Source of the DNA: Alphaproteobacteria bacterium
GTDB taxonomy: Bacteria; Pseudomonadota; Alphaproteobacteria; GCA-2731375
Direction: 5' to 3'
DNA length: 28,051 nt
Assembly (NCBI GenBank): GCA_030746295.1
Contig: JASLMY010000032.1
Span: 1-28,051 of the forward strand
Part shown: in pieces, positions 1-8,219 of the stretch
Position numbering within the stretch: position 1 is the first letter of the stretch
How the letters are laid out: the number at the start of each line of letters is the position of its first letter
The notes under the pieces: generated by a model
Seen by the model: the letters and a program-made list of their open reading frames with translations, nothing else
The model's database searches: none
Told to the model about the DNA's origin: nothing
Translations under genes and position numbers: made by a program

Positions 1-328
1 GGCTTTCCGGGTCGTGCAGCGCGTCGAGCTGGGCTTGGGCGACGCCCGCGGCCAATGCCGCCTTGGAGTTGCCCCGATTGCAGAAGGCGCAGCCGTGCAT
101 GGTCGACAGCTTCATTCGCGCCAGCTGCTTGATCCGCGGCGCGACGCGACCGGCATGGAAGAGGCGGGCGTAGAAGCTGTCGTAGTACCAGCTCAACACT
201 TCCGGCGCGTTGCCCGCGACCTCGATCAGATCGGCCTCCTCGCGGTCGCGCATGGCGTCGTCCCAAAGCGCCCTGAGCGTCGGCGGCAGCTCGTCGCGGG
301 GCACGCGCTGGAGATGAGGGCTGGGCAT
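1..328 (-). CDS. Carboxymuconolactone decarboxylase (AhpD-like) family protein, 3' end cut by window
   Basis: Reading from an ATG at 328 gives 109 residues before the window edge. A good ribosome site (GGAGA, 7 bases upstream) supports this start. The sequence has a helical N-terminus rich in W, Y and F, then MHGCAFCNRGN, which matches the CxxC redox centre of the CMD/AhpD family. Family members are small helical oligomeric proteins, either decarboxylases or alkylhydroperoxidase-like disulfide reductases. The His often found a few residues after the second Cys is Asn here, so peroxidase chemistry is uncertain. It lies downstream of the homocysteine-methyltransferase-like gene on the same strand, 125 bases away, and could be co-transcribed. 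The family call is fairly safe; the substrate is unknown. Confidence 0.75.
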   Translation of the reverse strand, partial: MPSPHLQRVPRDELPPTLRALWDDAMRDREEADLIEVAGNAPEVLSWYYDSFYARLFHAGRVAPRIKQLARMKLSTMHGCAFCNRGNSKAALAAGVAQAQLDALHDPES

Positions 329-453
329 TTCGAAGTCTCCTATGGTCTCTCGAGCTCGCTGCCGATCCGAGCCTACGCAGAACTGGCAGCACGATCCAGC
401 GACGTGCTCAGCCATGCATCGTCGTGTGGGGCCCGCGAGCGCCGCTGATACGG

Positions 454-1380
454 CTAAAGATGCGCCGGCAGCCGCTGGCGAAGCCGCTCGATATGGGCCA
501 CGCCCAGGCCGCAGCAGCCGCCGATGACCTGGGTGCCGGCGGCGACCCACTTCAGCGCCTCCACGGCCAGATCGTCGGGCGAGATGATGTCGACGAACTG
601 CCAGTGGGGCATCTCGAAATAGCCCGAGTTGGGGTAGGCGCCGGTGGGGCCGGACCAGTAGCGGCGCACCGCCTCTAGTGCCGGGCCGGTGTCGGGCACG
701 TCGGAGTGCAGTACCGTGTAGAGGCCGCCGCCGAGGCCGGTCAACCGCTCCAGCAGCAGATCCACATTGCGGCTCGGGTCGCCATAGCCGTAAAGATGGT
801 CCTGGGCGTCGCGCGCGACGCTGATCCCAACCCAGACCGGCAGGCCGGTCGCCAGTGCCGCCTCCAGCGCCAGCGGGGCGACCTCCGGGTCCGACATCAT
901 CTCCAGCGCCAGCAGGTCGCAGCCGCCCTCGGCCAACAGGTCGGCTTGCTCGGAGAAGCTCTCGCGGAAGCGGCGCTCGTTGTACCAATCCGGGTCGCGG
1001 CGCCCGAAGCTGGTGTGCGAGATCGAGCCGGCGACGGCGACCGGCCGCTCCGCCGCGGCATCCCGGGCCTCGCGTGCCAGGGCCACGGCGCGCCGGTTGA
1101 GTGGGCCGACCGTCTCGCCCTGGCCGACCGGCCCCAGCGCCTGGCGGCCGGTGGCGAACGTGTTGGTGATGATGACCTCGGCACCTGCGCGGATATAGTC
1201 CTCGTGGATTTGGCGAACGACGTCGCCGTGCTCCAGGAGCGGGGGCCCGCACCAGGCATCTTCGTCCATGGGCACGCCGCGGGCCTCGAGCTCGGTGCCC
1301 ATGGCGCCGTCGATCAGGATCACCGCGCCCTCTCGGAGCCGCGCGTCGAGCCAGTCGGGGCCGGCTGCGGTGCTCGCCAT
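454..1380 (-). CDS. Homocysteine S-methyltransferase-family protein (BHMT/MmuM-like)
   Basis: 308 residues, the normal length for single-domain homocysteine methyltransferases, which move a methyl group from betaine, S-methylmethionine or a corrinoid/folate donor to a thiol using Zn. The N-terminal barrel signature ILIDGAMGTELEARG (residues 21-35) and the NTFATGR strand (73-79) are clear, and the C-terminal zinc pair is present as GGCCG (Cys289, Cys290). The third zinc ligand, normally Cys in a GxNC motif after strand 6, is not seen; the matching place reads VLHSDV (residues 223-228). Zinc may be bound through His225, or the enzyme may be altered. The ATG lies 1 base after the stop of the upstream DUF6807 gene, and its GGAGG lies inside that gene's end, so the two are translationally coupled. 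The methyl donor cannot be told from sequence. Confidence 0.85.
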   Translation of the reverse strand: MASTAAGPDWLDARLREGAVILIDGAMGTELEARGVPMDEDAWCGPPLLEHGDVVRQIHEDYIRAGAEVIITNTFATGRQALGPVGQGETVGPLNRRAVALAREARDAAAERPVAVAGSISHTSFGRRDPDWYNERRFRESFSEQADLLAEGGCDLLALEMMSDPEVAPLALEAALATGLPVWVGISVARDAQDHLYGYGDPSRNVDLLLERLTGLGGGLYTVLHSDVPDTGPALEAVRRYWSGPTGAYPNSGYFEMPHWQFVDIISPDDLAVEALKWVAAGTQVIGGCCGLGVAHIERLRQRLPAHL

Positions 1381-1381
1381 C

Positions 1382-2296
1382 TCAATCCTCCATCGCGGCC
1401 TGGAGGGCCGTCAACTTCGCCGGCTCGACCGGTCCGTCGTGAACCACCAGGCGCGCCGTCGCCCGCCAGCTATTCCCCGGCGCCAGACGGCGCTCGGCGC
1501 GGGCGAAGGGGTTGAGCTGCACCACGCCCCAGTCGGTGGCGAACCAGCCGGGGGGCTCGAAGCCGGCCCCGGCCAGGATGGCGATGCCGGCCTCGGCACC
1601 GGCGGCGAGCGGGCCGGAATAGTCGACCCAGGCAGCCGATCCGGCGGAGATCGCTTCCTGGTCTGCAGCGCCGGCTGCATCGCTCAGCCGGCCGCCGGCG
1701 GTGACCCGCATCGACTCCGCGGCCCGGATTCCAAAATAGGCATGTCGCGTCGGCCCAAGGCCGAGCTCCCATTCGGTCGGGCGAAGCTCGGAGGCAAGGT
1801 CGATCACATGAGCATCGCCGCCTGAGTGGACAGCGACGGTGCGCTCCTCGGTGGCCAGGACCCGGCCCTCCGGCGCGCCCCACTCGCACGGCCCGCGCCA
1901 TTGGGCCGACAGCCGGATCTCGAAGCCGCCGTCGTCCAGTGCCGCGCCGGCCACGGCCGTGCTCTCGATGCGGCCCCGGGCCCGGCCCTGAAAGGTCTCG
2001 TTGACGTAGAAGCAATAAGTACCGTCTTCGTGCCGGCCACCGTCGAGAGGAAAGCGACAATGGACGTGGTCGGACCCGACCCAGACGCCGTTGTGGTGCG
2101 GATGATCGGCCGGGCTTTCCTCCAGGACCTGCTGGCCCGATGGCGTGTAGAGGGGATAGATATAGGGCCGGAACGGGCCCTGGGTCAGGGCCAGCAGCAC
2201 CCGCCCACCCGAGCGGAGCGTGTGGCGATGGGCCCGCGCCACCGCACCCTTGGGCAGGCGAATGGTATCGGCCTCGAATGAAAAGTCTTGCACCAT
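1382..2296 (-). CDS. DUF6807 / PmoA-like family protein
   Basis: 304 residues. It carries the hallmark DHPHHNGVW (residues 64-72) preceded by PYIYPLYTPSG, typical of the family called 'methane oxygenase PmoA' in domain databases and now DUF6807. Despite the old name it is not a methane monooxygenase subunit: there are no membrane segments or copper-site helices. Members are predicted beta-rich proteins often found near sugar and polyol catabolism genes in bacteria. No signal peptide is visible, so it is probably cytoplasmic. It is the first gene of a minus-strand unit with the methyltransferase-like gene. The start is ATG with a weak AGGA upstream. Divergent from the GIY-YIG gene, with 67 bases between the starts. 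Family assignment is good; the biochemical role is unknown. Confidence 0.75.
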   Translation of the reverse strand: MVQDFSFEADTIRLPKGAVARAHRHTLRSGGRVLLALTQGPFRPYIYPLYTPSGQQVLEESPADHPHHNGVWVGSDHVHCRFPLDGGRHEDGTYCFYVNETFQGRARGRIESTAVAGAALDDGGFEIRLSAQWRGPCEWGAPEGRVLATEERTVAVHSGGDAHVIDLASELRPTEWELGLGPTRHAYFGIRAAESMRVTAGGRLSDAAGAADQEAISAGSAAWVDYSGPLAAGAEAGIAILAGAGFEPPGWFATDWGVVQLNPFARAERRLAPGNSWRATARLVVHDGPVEPAKLTALQAAMED

Positions 2297-2363
2297 GGCT
2301 TGCCGGTCCTGAGGACTCCTCGTTGGACAGGGCCAAGCAAACCCTCTCGGGGCCGCGATCGCA

Positions 2364-2801
2364 ATGAGAAATCGGCTCGCCGACGACCTACCCGACGCGC
2401 CGGGCGCCTACGTCCTGGTGATCGAGATCGCTGCCGAGCTTCGGCTGCGGCTCGGCCAGGGGCGGCACTGGCGCCTCTCGCCCGGGCGCTATGCCTATTG
2501 CGGCAGCGCCTACGGGCCGGGCGGCATCGGTGCTCGGGTCCGTCGGCACATGAGACGGCGCAAGCCGCGGCGCTGGCACGTCGATCGGCTGACCACGGCC
2601 GGCCGTATCGTCGAGCTTCATCTCAGCCCCGGCGGCTCGGAATGCGCCCTCCTCGCCGCACTGTTGGCGGAGCCGCATGTCGGCGTGCCGATCCCGGGAT
2701 TCGGCAGTTCCGATTGCCGACACTGTCCGGCGCACCTGGTCGCGTTGCCGGACGGTGTCGACATCTCCGGCCCGATAGCGGTGGCATCGGGCGTGGTCTA
2801 A
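2364..2801 (+). CDS. GIY-YIG nuclease-family protein (DUF123, Uri-type endonuclease superfamily)
   Basis: 145 residues, typical for the DUF123 branch of the GIY-YIG superfamily. The two halves of the core motif are PGAYVLVI (residues 13-20, GIY equivalent) and GRYAYCGSA (41-49, YIG equivalent). They are followed by IGARVRRH with the conserved Arg59, by HVDRL, by the catalytic-type Glu93 in SECAL, and by the branch-specific C-terminus PGFGSSDCRHCPAHL with two Cys (118, 121). Core residues look intact. Members are proposed DNA endonucleases, with no established pathway. The ATG is preceded only by a weak G-rich site. It seems to be a single-gene unit divergent from the DUF6807 gene. Confidence 0.85.
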   Translation: MRNRLADDLPDAPGAYVLVIEIAAELRLRLGQGRHWRLSPGRYAYCGSAYGPGGIGARVRRHMRRRKPRRWHVDRLTTAGRIVELHLSPGGSECALLAALLAEPHVGVPIPGFGSSDCRHCPAHLVALPDGVDISGPIAVASGVV

Positions 2802-2841
2802 TGCGGTCGAGCCGGTACGCGGCCTTATCGGCTAATCCCCC

Positions 2842-3123
2842 TCAGCGGTAGTGAAAGAAGAAGTACCCGAAATCGTAGGGGTGATGGTGATGGTGACGTC
2901 TGGCATGACGTCGCCGCTTTCGGTACTTGTGACGAAAGGCCGGCCGATGGTTATGCCAGTGTTGGCGTGCATGGCTTCTTTGCCTTCGGTGCCCTTGCCA
3001 GCTGTCCTGATGTTGGGCTTCGGGCCGTGCCGTCTTCCCGCCGTGTTGGTCGTGGGCCAACGCCTGACCGTTGGACAGTGCTAAGAGCGTGGCGGCGATC
3101 GCTGCCAGCATGAGCTTTTTCAT
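2842..3123 (-). CDS. Small secreted His/Arg-rich protein
   Basis: 93 residues from the ATG at 3123, chosen over an upstream ATG at 3165 because it has a strong GAGGAGA site and begins with a textbook signal peptide (MKKLMLAAIAATLLAL...ALA, cleavage about residue 23). The mature part, about 70 residues, holds 16 His and 14 Arg, including a run of five His (77-81), and ends in an aromatic tail (YDFGYFFFHYR). No domain is recognised. Composition suggests a periplasmic or surface protein able to bind divalent metals or acidic polymers; this is inference from composition only. It stands alone, convergent with the GIY-YIG gene and divergent from the histidine kinase. Similar small basic His-rich exported proteins are often annotated only as hypothetical. 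Confidence 0.6.
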   Translation of the reverse strand: MKKLMLAAIAATLLALSNGQALAHDQHGGKTARPEAQHQDSWQGHRRQRSHARQHWHNHRPAFRHKYRKRRRHARRHHHHHPYDFGYFFFHYR

Positions 3124-3314
3124 GATCTCTCCTCGCATTTCGTCAACATGAGCGATGCGTCGCACTTTGAAGCCACCGGCCTGAACCGGCCCTGAGCCAG
3201 GCCTTCATCCGGCGTTCAGGAATGGATTGGGAGAGCGAAGTGCAATTTCAGGCTGTGCAAATTTGATTGAGTGTCTTAAATATACGCACGGTATTGAAAA
3301 CTGACCCCGCTCGA

Positions 3315-5687
3315 ATGCGTGACATCGAACAGGCACTCTCGCTGCTGGCCGGCACAAAGGCGCCCGATCGCACGTTTTTCGACGTCGCTGCCGAGGCCCT
3401 TGCACTGGCCATCGGTTGTCGCTGGGCGGGCATCGTGGAACGAGCCCCGGATGCCCATACCATGCGCTTCCTGGCCTTTCGAATGGACGGCGAGACGCAC
3501 CACCCCGGCAACTACGATGTCGAAGGGACGCCGACAGAACAGCTCTACGGGACGCGAGGCCGCGACCTGCACTATTTCATTGCGGACAAGCTGACCGAAC
3601 GTTTTCCGCGCATCAAGAAGCTCGCCCGGGGAGAGGTCGCCAGTTGTCGCGGCGAGCTCTTTCTCAACACCCGCGGCGAGCCGGCGGGCCACGTTTTCGT
3701 CATGGACGACAGCCCCGCGAGCGACGACGCCGAGGTCAGGACCTTCTTTCGGCTCGTCAGCCAGCGGGTCGGCGCGGAATACAATCGCCTGGCGAGCGAG
3801 CGTGCCCTGGCGGCGAGCGAGGCCAAGTTCCGCAGTCTGGTGGAGGGCTCGATCCAAGGGATCGCGGTGCATAGGGATTGGCGAATCCTGTTCGCCAACG
3901 ACGCCTACGCGCGGATTCTCGGCCACGACGATGCCGAGGCCGTGACCGGGATCGATATTCGTGATTTTGAATCACCGGCGGAACGTGCCCGGCTGGAGCA
4001 CTACGCCGAGAACCGTCGCCGCGGCAGGCCGGTCCCGGACCGGTACGAGATGACCGCGATCCGACGGGATGGACGCCAGGTTGCGCTCGACTGCGCGGTT
4101 CGCGCGATCGATTGGGAAGGAGATCCGGCGATCCAGGTCGTGGTGAGCGACATCACCGCTGAGATGGATGCCCGCATTCAGCTCTCCGATGCCATCGAGA
4201 GCCTGGCCGACGGCGTCGTCATCTTCGACAGCGACGACCGCCTCGTGGTCTGCAACGAGCATTACCGCGAGACAAACGAGCTGATTTCGAACCTGTTGGT
4301 GCCAGGGACTCCGTTCGTCGAGCTGGCGCGTGCCGCCGCCGACAGTGGTCTGCTCACGAACGTGCGGGGCCGCGAGGACGCTTGGTTGCGCGAGCGGCTC
4401 GACCTGCACGAGCAAGGCCAGGGGCTGATGGAGGAGCGGCTGGCCGACGGCCGCTGGCTGCAAATCGCCGAGCGCAAGACCGAGAACGGCTATACCATCG
4501 GCATCCTCACCGACATCACCGATCTGAAGCTGCGCGAGGAACAGCTTCGCCAGGTCCAGAAGATGGAGGCGGTGGGCCAGCTCACCGGCGGCATCGCCCA
4601 CGACTTCAACAATCTGCTGGCGATCATCCAGGGCAACATCGGTCACCTCGACCGCAAGCTCGGCAGCGACAACCCCTTGAAGGAGTTGACGGCGCCGGCC
4701 TTGCGGGCGGCCGAGCGAGGTGCTGCCTTGACCAGTCGGCTGCTGGCGTTTTCGCGCCGCCAATCCCTGGACGTGCAAGAGGTCGAGGTCGAAGCGCTGT
4801 TGCTCGAGATGCAGGACCTCTTGCATCGCAGTCTCGGCAAATCGGTCCGTCTCGAGCACCTGCCGGTCACCGGCCTTTGGCCATGCCTTGCCGATCCGGC
4901 GCAACTGGAGCAGGCGGTCCTCAACCTGGCGATCAACGCCCGCGACGCGATGGCCGAAGGCGGGGTTCTCGTGATCGAGACGGCGAACGCCGTCCTACGG
5001 GATGCGGACGCCGCGGCCGAGGCCGGGGTGGCGCCGGGTGACTATGTGGCGATCACGGTCACCGATTCCGGCAGTGGCATGAGGCCGGAGGTCATGGAGC
5101 GGATTTTCGAGCCCTTCTTCACCACCAAGGAAGTCGGCAAGGGCACCGGCCTTGGGCTTTCCATGGTCTTCGGTTTCGCCAGGCAGTCGAAGGGAAACCT
5201 GACGGTCTACAGCGAGCTCGGCCTCGGCAGCACCTTCCGGCTCTACCTGCCGCGGGCGAGCCGCCCGGCGGCGGAGGACGCCCCGGATACCGCCCCGCCG
5301 CAACTGCCCGTAGGTCGAGGAGAGACAGTCCTCGTGGTCGAGGACAACGCCGACGTGCGGCGGATGGCGGTGATGCTGCTCGAGGAGTTCGGCTACCGGG
5401 TCCGGCAGGCGGATAGCGGGGGCGCCGCCTTGCGCAATTGTGAGAACGAGGGCCCGATCGATTTGTTGTTCACCGACGTCGTCTTGCCCGGCGGCATGAG
5501 CGGCCCGCGGTTGGCCGAGCTCGCGCGCCGTCAGAACCCCGAGCTAAAGGTCCTGTTCATGACGGGTCAGATTGGCGAAGGTCCCGCCACACCCGAAGAC
5601 CCCGCCGTCGACGCGCCCTTGCTGCAAAAGCCTTTCGAGCCCGACGACTTGGCTTTCGCAGTCGCCGGCCTGTTGGCCGGGGACTGA
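3315..5687 (+). CDS. Hybrid sensor histidine kinase/response regulator (GAF-like, PAS, PAS, HisKA, HATPase, REC)
   Basis: 790 residues from the ATG at 3315. The frame stays open back to a TTG at 3267, right after a stop, but those first codons are AT-rich and unlike coding DNA here; a TTG at 3294 is another option. Order: a GAF-like N-terminus (about 10-160), a PAS domain (about 165-285), a second PAS ending in ITDITDLK (about 290-405), then the phosphoacceptor motif [11 protein letters not shown] with His429. The ATPase part has the N box [11 protein letters not shown]1 DSGSGM, F box FEPFFTTKE and G2 GTGLGLS. The C-terminal receiver keeps its acidic residues (D677), phosphoacceptor D721, T750 and K772. 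There are no membrane segments, so it senses a cytoplasmic signal. All catalytic residues look intact. No response regulator with an output domain is adjacent, so its phosphorelay partner lies elsewhere. Confidence 0.9.
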   Translation: MRDIEQALSLLAGTKAPDRTFFDVAAEALALAIGCRWAGIVERAPDAHTMRFLAFRMDGETHHPGNYDVEGTPTEQLYGTRGRDLHYFIADKLTERFPRIKKLARGEVASCRGELFLNTRGEPAGHVFVMDDSPASDDAEVRTFFRLVSQRVGAEYNRLASERALAASEAKFRSLVEGSIQGIAVHRDWRILFANDAYARILGHDDAEAVTGIDIRDFESPAERARLEHYAENRRRGRPVPDRYEMTAIRRDGRQVALDCAVRAIDWEGDPAIQVVVSDITAEMDARIQLSDAIESLADGVVIFDSDDRLVVCNEHYRETNELISNLLVPGTPFVELARAAADSGLLTNVRGREDAWLRERLDLHEQGQGLMEERLADGRWLQIAERKTENGYTIGILTDITDLKLREEQLRQVQKMEAVGQLTGGIAHDFNNLLAIIQGNIGHLDRKLGSDNPLKELTAPALRAAERGAALTSRLLAFSRRQSLDVQEVEVEALLLEMQDLLHRSLGKSVRLEHLPVTGLWPCLADPAQLEQAVLNLAINARDAMAEGGVLVIETANAVLRDADAAAEAGVAPGDYVAITVTDSGSGMRPEVMERIFEPFFTTKEVGKGTGLGLSMVFGFARQSKGNLTVYSELGLGSTFRLYLPRASRPAAEDAPDTAPPQLPVGRGETVLVVEDNADVRRMAVMLLEEFGYRVRQADSGGAALRNCENEGPIDLLFTDVVLPGGMSGPRLAELARRQNPELKVLFMTGQIGEGPATPEDPAVDAPLLQKPFEPDDLAFAVAGLLAGD

Positions 5688-5732
5688 AGCGGTCGCGCGA
5701 CGGCGCCCTATGGAGCCCGGCCCCGGCACCGC

Positions 5733-5738
5733 TATAAT
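5733..5738 (+). promoter_or_regulatory. Candidate sigma-70 -10 element (TATAAT) upstream of the DUF169 gene
   Basis: A perfect TATAAT lies 31 bases before the ATG at 5769, in an otherwise GC-rich gap of 81 bases after the kinase gene. No good TTGACA-like box is seen 16-18 bases further upstream, so this is a partial match. It suggests the DUF169 gene has its own promoter rather than depending on the kinase transcript. Confidence 0.4.
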
Positions 5739-5768
5739 CGCTCTCTAATTAGCAAGAGGGAGCGATCG

Positions 5769-6602
5769 ATGCCGACAGCCGCACCTGAGACCACAGAGCC
5801 GACCTACGACACCTCAGCCGCCAACCTGAAGGCTCTGGCCGAAGAGCTCGTCGGCCTGTTGCGCATCCGCACCCTGCCGGTGGGGATGAAGCTCTTCTCC
5901 GATTCCCGGCAGATGATGAAGGTGCCGGGAATCCGGACGCCGACCAAGGACTTCCACTTCACCATGTGCCAGCTGGTGACGCAGTCGCGGATGGCCGGCT
6001 TCACCCTCGGCATCCGCCACGCCAACGTCCGCCCCAACAGCAACTGCGGCGGCATCGTCGGCCTGAACAAGCCGGGCCGAGACTATCTCAACGGCAAGCA
6101 CATGGATGGCATCTGGTTCGAGAACCGGGCCGCGGCAAAGGCGCATCAAGACGGCATGGTCCGGGTCGAGCCGAAGTACAAGGGTCTCTGCGTTGCGCCC
6201 TTGCGCACCGCCCGTCTCGACCCGCCCGACATCGTCCTCTTCTACGCAAATCCGGCGCAGACCATCCTCTTCGTCAACGGCCTGCAATGGAAGCGATACA
6301 AGCGCTACGACATGACTATCGTCGGCGAGAGCGCCTGCTCGGATTCCTGGGGCCGGGCGCTCGCCACCGGTGAGACCAGCATCTCGATCCCCTGCTATGC
6401 GGAGCGCCGCTATGGCGGCGTCCAGGACGACGAGATGCTACTGGCGATGCCGCCGGACGAGTTCGCCCGTGGCATCGATGGCGTGGCGGGGATCGGCCGG
6501 GTCGGGCTCCGCTATCCGATCCCGCCCTACGGCTCGCAAGCCGATCCGGCCCAAGGCATGGCCGTCAGCTACCCGAGCGGCGGCGCCAAAAAGAAGAAGT
6601 GA
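5769..6602 (+). CDS. DUF169 family protein
   Basis: 277 residues. The sequence has features of DUF169 (COG2043): an N-terminal LxxLLxxRTLPVGMKLF segment, TMCQLVTQSR (about residue 65-74), a SNCGG segment, a central KYKGLCVAPL stretch, and a GESACSDSW motif with invariant-looking Cys. Several Cys (67, 93, 141 and the GESAC Cys) suggest a metal or redox role, but the family has no agreed function. The C-terminus ends in four lysines. No signal peptide. The ATG is preceded by GAGGGAG, a good ribosome site. It may be a lone gene or precede the PEBP gene, 84 bases downstream on the same strand. Confidence 0.8.
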   Translation: MPTAAPETTEPTYDTSAANLKALAEELVGLLRIRTLPVGMKLFSDSRQMMKVPGIRTPTKDFHFTMCQLVTQSRMAGFTLGIRHANVRPNSNCGGIVGLNKPGRDYLNGKHMDGIWFENRAAAKAHQDGMVRVEPKYKGLCVAPLRTARLDPPDIVLFYANPAQTILFVNGLQWKRYKRYDMTIVGESACSDSWGRALATGETSISIPCYAERRYGGVQDDEMLLAMPPDEFARGIDGVAGIGRVGLRYPIPPYGSQADPAQGMAVSYPSGGAKKKK

Positions 6603-6686
6603 GGCACTGGCGGCGACTTTGACAGCAGAGTGGAATTCCGCTCTAGTTTCAGGCAAGCAGCAACGACAGAAAAGAGGGCATCCGTC

Positions 6687-7190
6687 ATGGCCGGCATCAG
6701 TCTGACAAGCGCCAACTTCAACGACGGCGACTATCTCGGCAACGACCATATCCTTTCCGAGGCGTACGGCTTCGGCTGTGCCGGCGGAAATCAGTCGCCG
6801 GAGCTTTCCTGGAGCGGGGCGCCCGAGGGCACGAAGAGCTTCGCCGTCACTTGCTTCGACCCCGACGCGCCCACGGGCAGCGGCTTCTGGCATTGGGTCG
6901 TGGTCAATATTCCGCCCGGCGTCACCTCGCTCGCTGCCGGTGCTGGCGATCCGGCCAGCGGCAAGCTGCCGGAAGGGGCGCTGCAGGTCCGAACCGATTT
7001 CGGCGCCCCCGGCTATGGCGGCCCGTGCCCGCCGGAAGGCGATCATCCGCACCGCTATCTCTTCACCGTCCACGCCGTCGGGCTGGAGGCGCTGCCGGTC
7101 GAGGCCGATACCTCGGCCGCCGTCGTCGGCTTCATGCTCAACTTCAACACGCTGGATAAGGCGGCGTTGATGGGCCTCTACAAGCGGTAG
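6687..7190 (+). CDS. YbhB/YbcL-type PEBP (Raf-kinase-inhibitor-like) protein
   Basis: 167 residues from the ATG at 6687, chosen over an upstream ATG at 6630 because of an AGAGGG ribosome site and because homologues begin near this point. Family motifs follow in order: GGNQSPELSWSGAP, DPDAP (the anion-pocket loop), FWHWVVVNIP and GYGGPCPPEGDHPHRYLFTVHA. These form the phosphatidylethanolamine-binding-protein fold with its anion-binding pocket. The bacterial role is not defined, though YbhB and YbcL bind small anions or inhibit signalling. No signal peptide, so cytoplasmic. All pocket residues seem present. Followed 42 bases later by the inositol-dehydrogenase-like gene on the same strand. Confidence 0.92.
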   Translation: MAGISLTSANFNDGDYLGNDHILSEAYGFGCAGGNQSPELSWSGAPEGTKSFAVTCFDPDAPTGSGFWHWVVVNIPPGVTSLAAGAGDPASGKLPEGALQVRTDFGAPGYGGPCPPEGDHPHRYLFTVHAVGLEALPVEADTSAAVVGFMLNFNTLDKAALMGLYKR

Positions 7191-7232
7191 GGTGGGGGCC
7201 GCGAAGACGGACGCCGCGACGACGCCCGCGGC

Positions 7233-8219
7233 ATGATCACGGTCGCCCTCTTCGGTGTCGGCCGGATCGGCGTCATTCACGCCGCTAATTTGGCGGCGAG
7301 CCCCGGGGCAACGCTGCGCTACATCGTCGACCCGAGCGAGGGCGCGGCCCGGGACCGGGCGGCCGAGCACGGCGCCCGGGTGGCGACGGCGGCCGAGGCG
7401 CTGGCCGACGCCGAGGTCCAAGCGGTCGTCATCGCCACCAGCACCGATACGCATGCCGGTCTGATCGAGGCGGCGGCTCGTGCCGGCAAGGCGATCTTCA
7501 CCGAAAAGCCGATCGACCTGACGCTGTCGCGGGTCAGGGCCTGCCTCGAGGTCGTCGAGCGGGAAGGGGTCTTGCTCGCGGTCGGCTTCAACCGTCGCTT
7601 CGATCCGAGCTTTCGCGCCCTGAAGCACGCCCTCGACGAGGGCCGCATCGGCAAGCCCGAGATCGTCTCGATCACCAGCCGGGACCCGGCGCCGCCGCCG
7701 GTCGACTTCATCAAGACCTCGGGCGGACTCTTCCGCGACATGATGATCCACGACTTCGACATGGCCCGCTGGCTCTTGGGCGAGGAGCCGGTCGCGGTCC
7801 ATGCCTGGGCGAGCTGCCTCGTCGACCCGGTCTTCGCCGAACTGGGCGACGTCGACACCGCCGTCGTCAGCCTGAAGACGGCCTCGGGCGCGCTCTGCCA
7901 GATCAACAACAGCCGCCGCGCCGCCTTCGGCTACGACCAGCGGCTCGAGGTCCAGGGCTCGCTCGGCATGCTGAGAGCCGAGAACCGGCGGCCGACCTCG
8001 GTCGAGCTGCTGACCGGCGACGGCACCCTGGCCGATCCGCCCGAGCACTTCTTCCTGGAACGCTACACCGACGCCTACCGAGCCGAGATGGAGGCCTTCC
8101 TGGATGCGGTCGCCGGTGGCGAGGGGGAGGTCGTCGACGGCGTCGACGGCGAGCGCGCCTTGGCGCTCGCCGAGGCGGCGGTGGCGTCCCTCGCCGAGGG
8201 CCGCCCGGTGGCACTGTGA
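7233..8219 (+). CDS. iolG: Inositol 2-dehydrogenase (GFO/IDH/MocA family)
   Basis: 328 residues, the usual length for IolG, which oxidises myo-inositol at C2 to scyllo-inosose with NAD+. The Rossmann motif FGVGRIG (residues 7-13), the EKP signature (91-93, Lys92 catalytic) and GGLFRDMMIHDFDMARW (164-180), with Asp169 and His173 in the positions of the catalytic Asp/His pair of Bacillus IolG, are all visible. The ATG lacks an obvious strong ribosome site. The stop overlaps the GTG of the next SDR gene (GTGA), so the two are translated together. iolD and iolE lie 1.6 kb downstream on the other strand, which supports a real inositol role. Other GFO/IDH/MocA substrates, such as scyllo- or chiro-inositol, cannot be excluded. 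Confidence 0.88.
   Translation: MITVALFGVGRIGVIHAANLAASPGATLRYIVDPSEGAARDRAAEHGARVATAAEALADAEVQAVVIATSTDTHAGLIEAAARAGKAIFTEKPIDLTLSRVRACLEVVEREGVLLAVGFNRRFDPSFRALKHALDEGRIGKPEIVSITSRDPAPPPVDFIKTSGGLFRDMMIHDFDMARWLLGEEPVAVHAWASCLVDPVFAELGDVDTAVVSLKTASGALCQINNSRRAAFGYDQRLEVQGSLGMLRAENRRPTSVELLTGDGTLADPPEHFFLERYTDAYRAEMEAFLDAVAGGEGEVVDGVDGERALALAEAAVASLAEGRPVAL

Noticed and set aside
6438..8048. 536-codon open frame on minus over the PEBP and iolG genes
   Set aside because: Shadow of real plus-strand genes with full family motifs; very Arg-, Ala- and Asp-rich with no recognisable domain.
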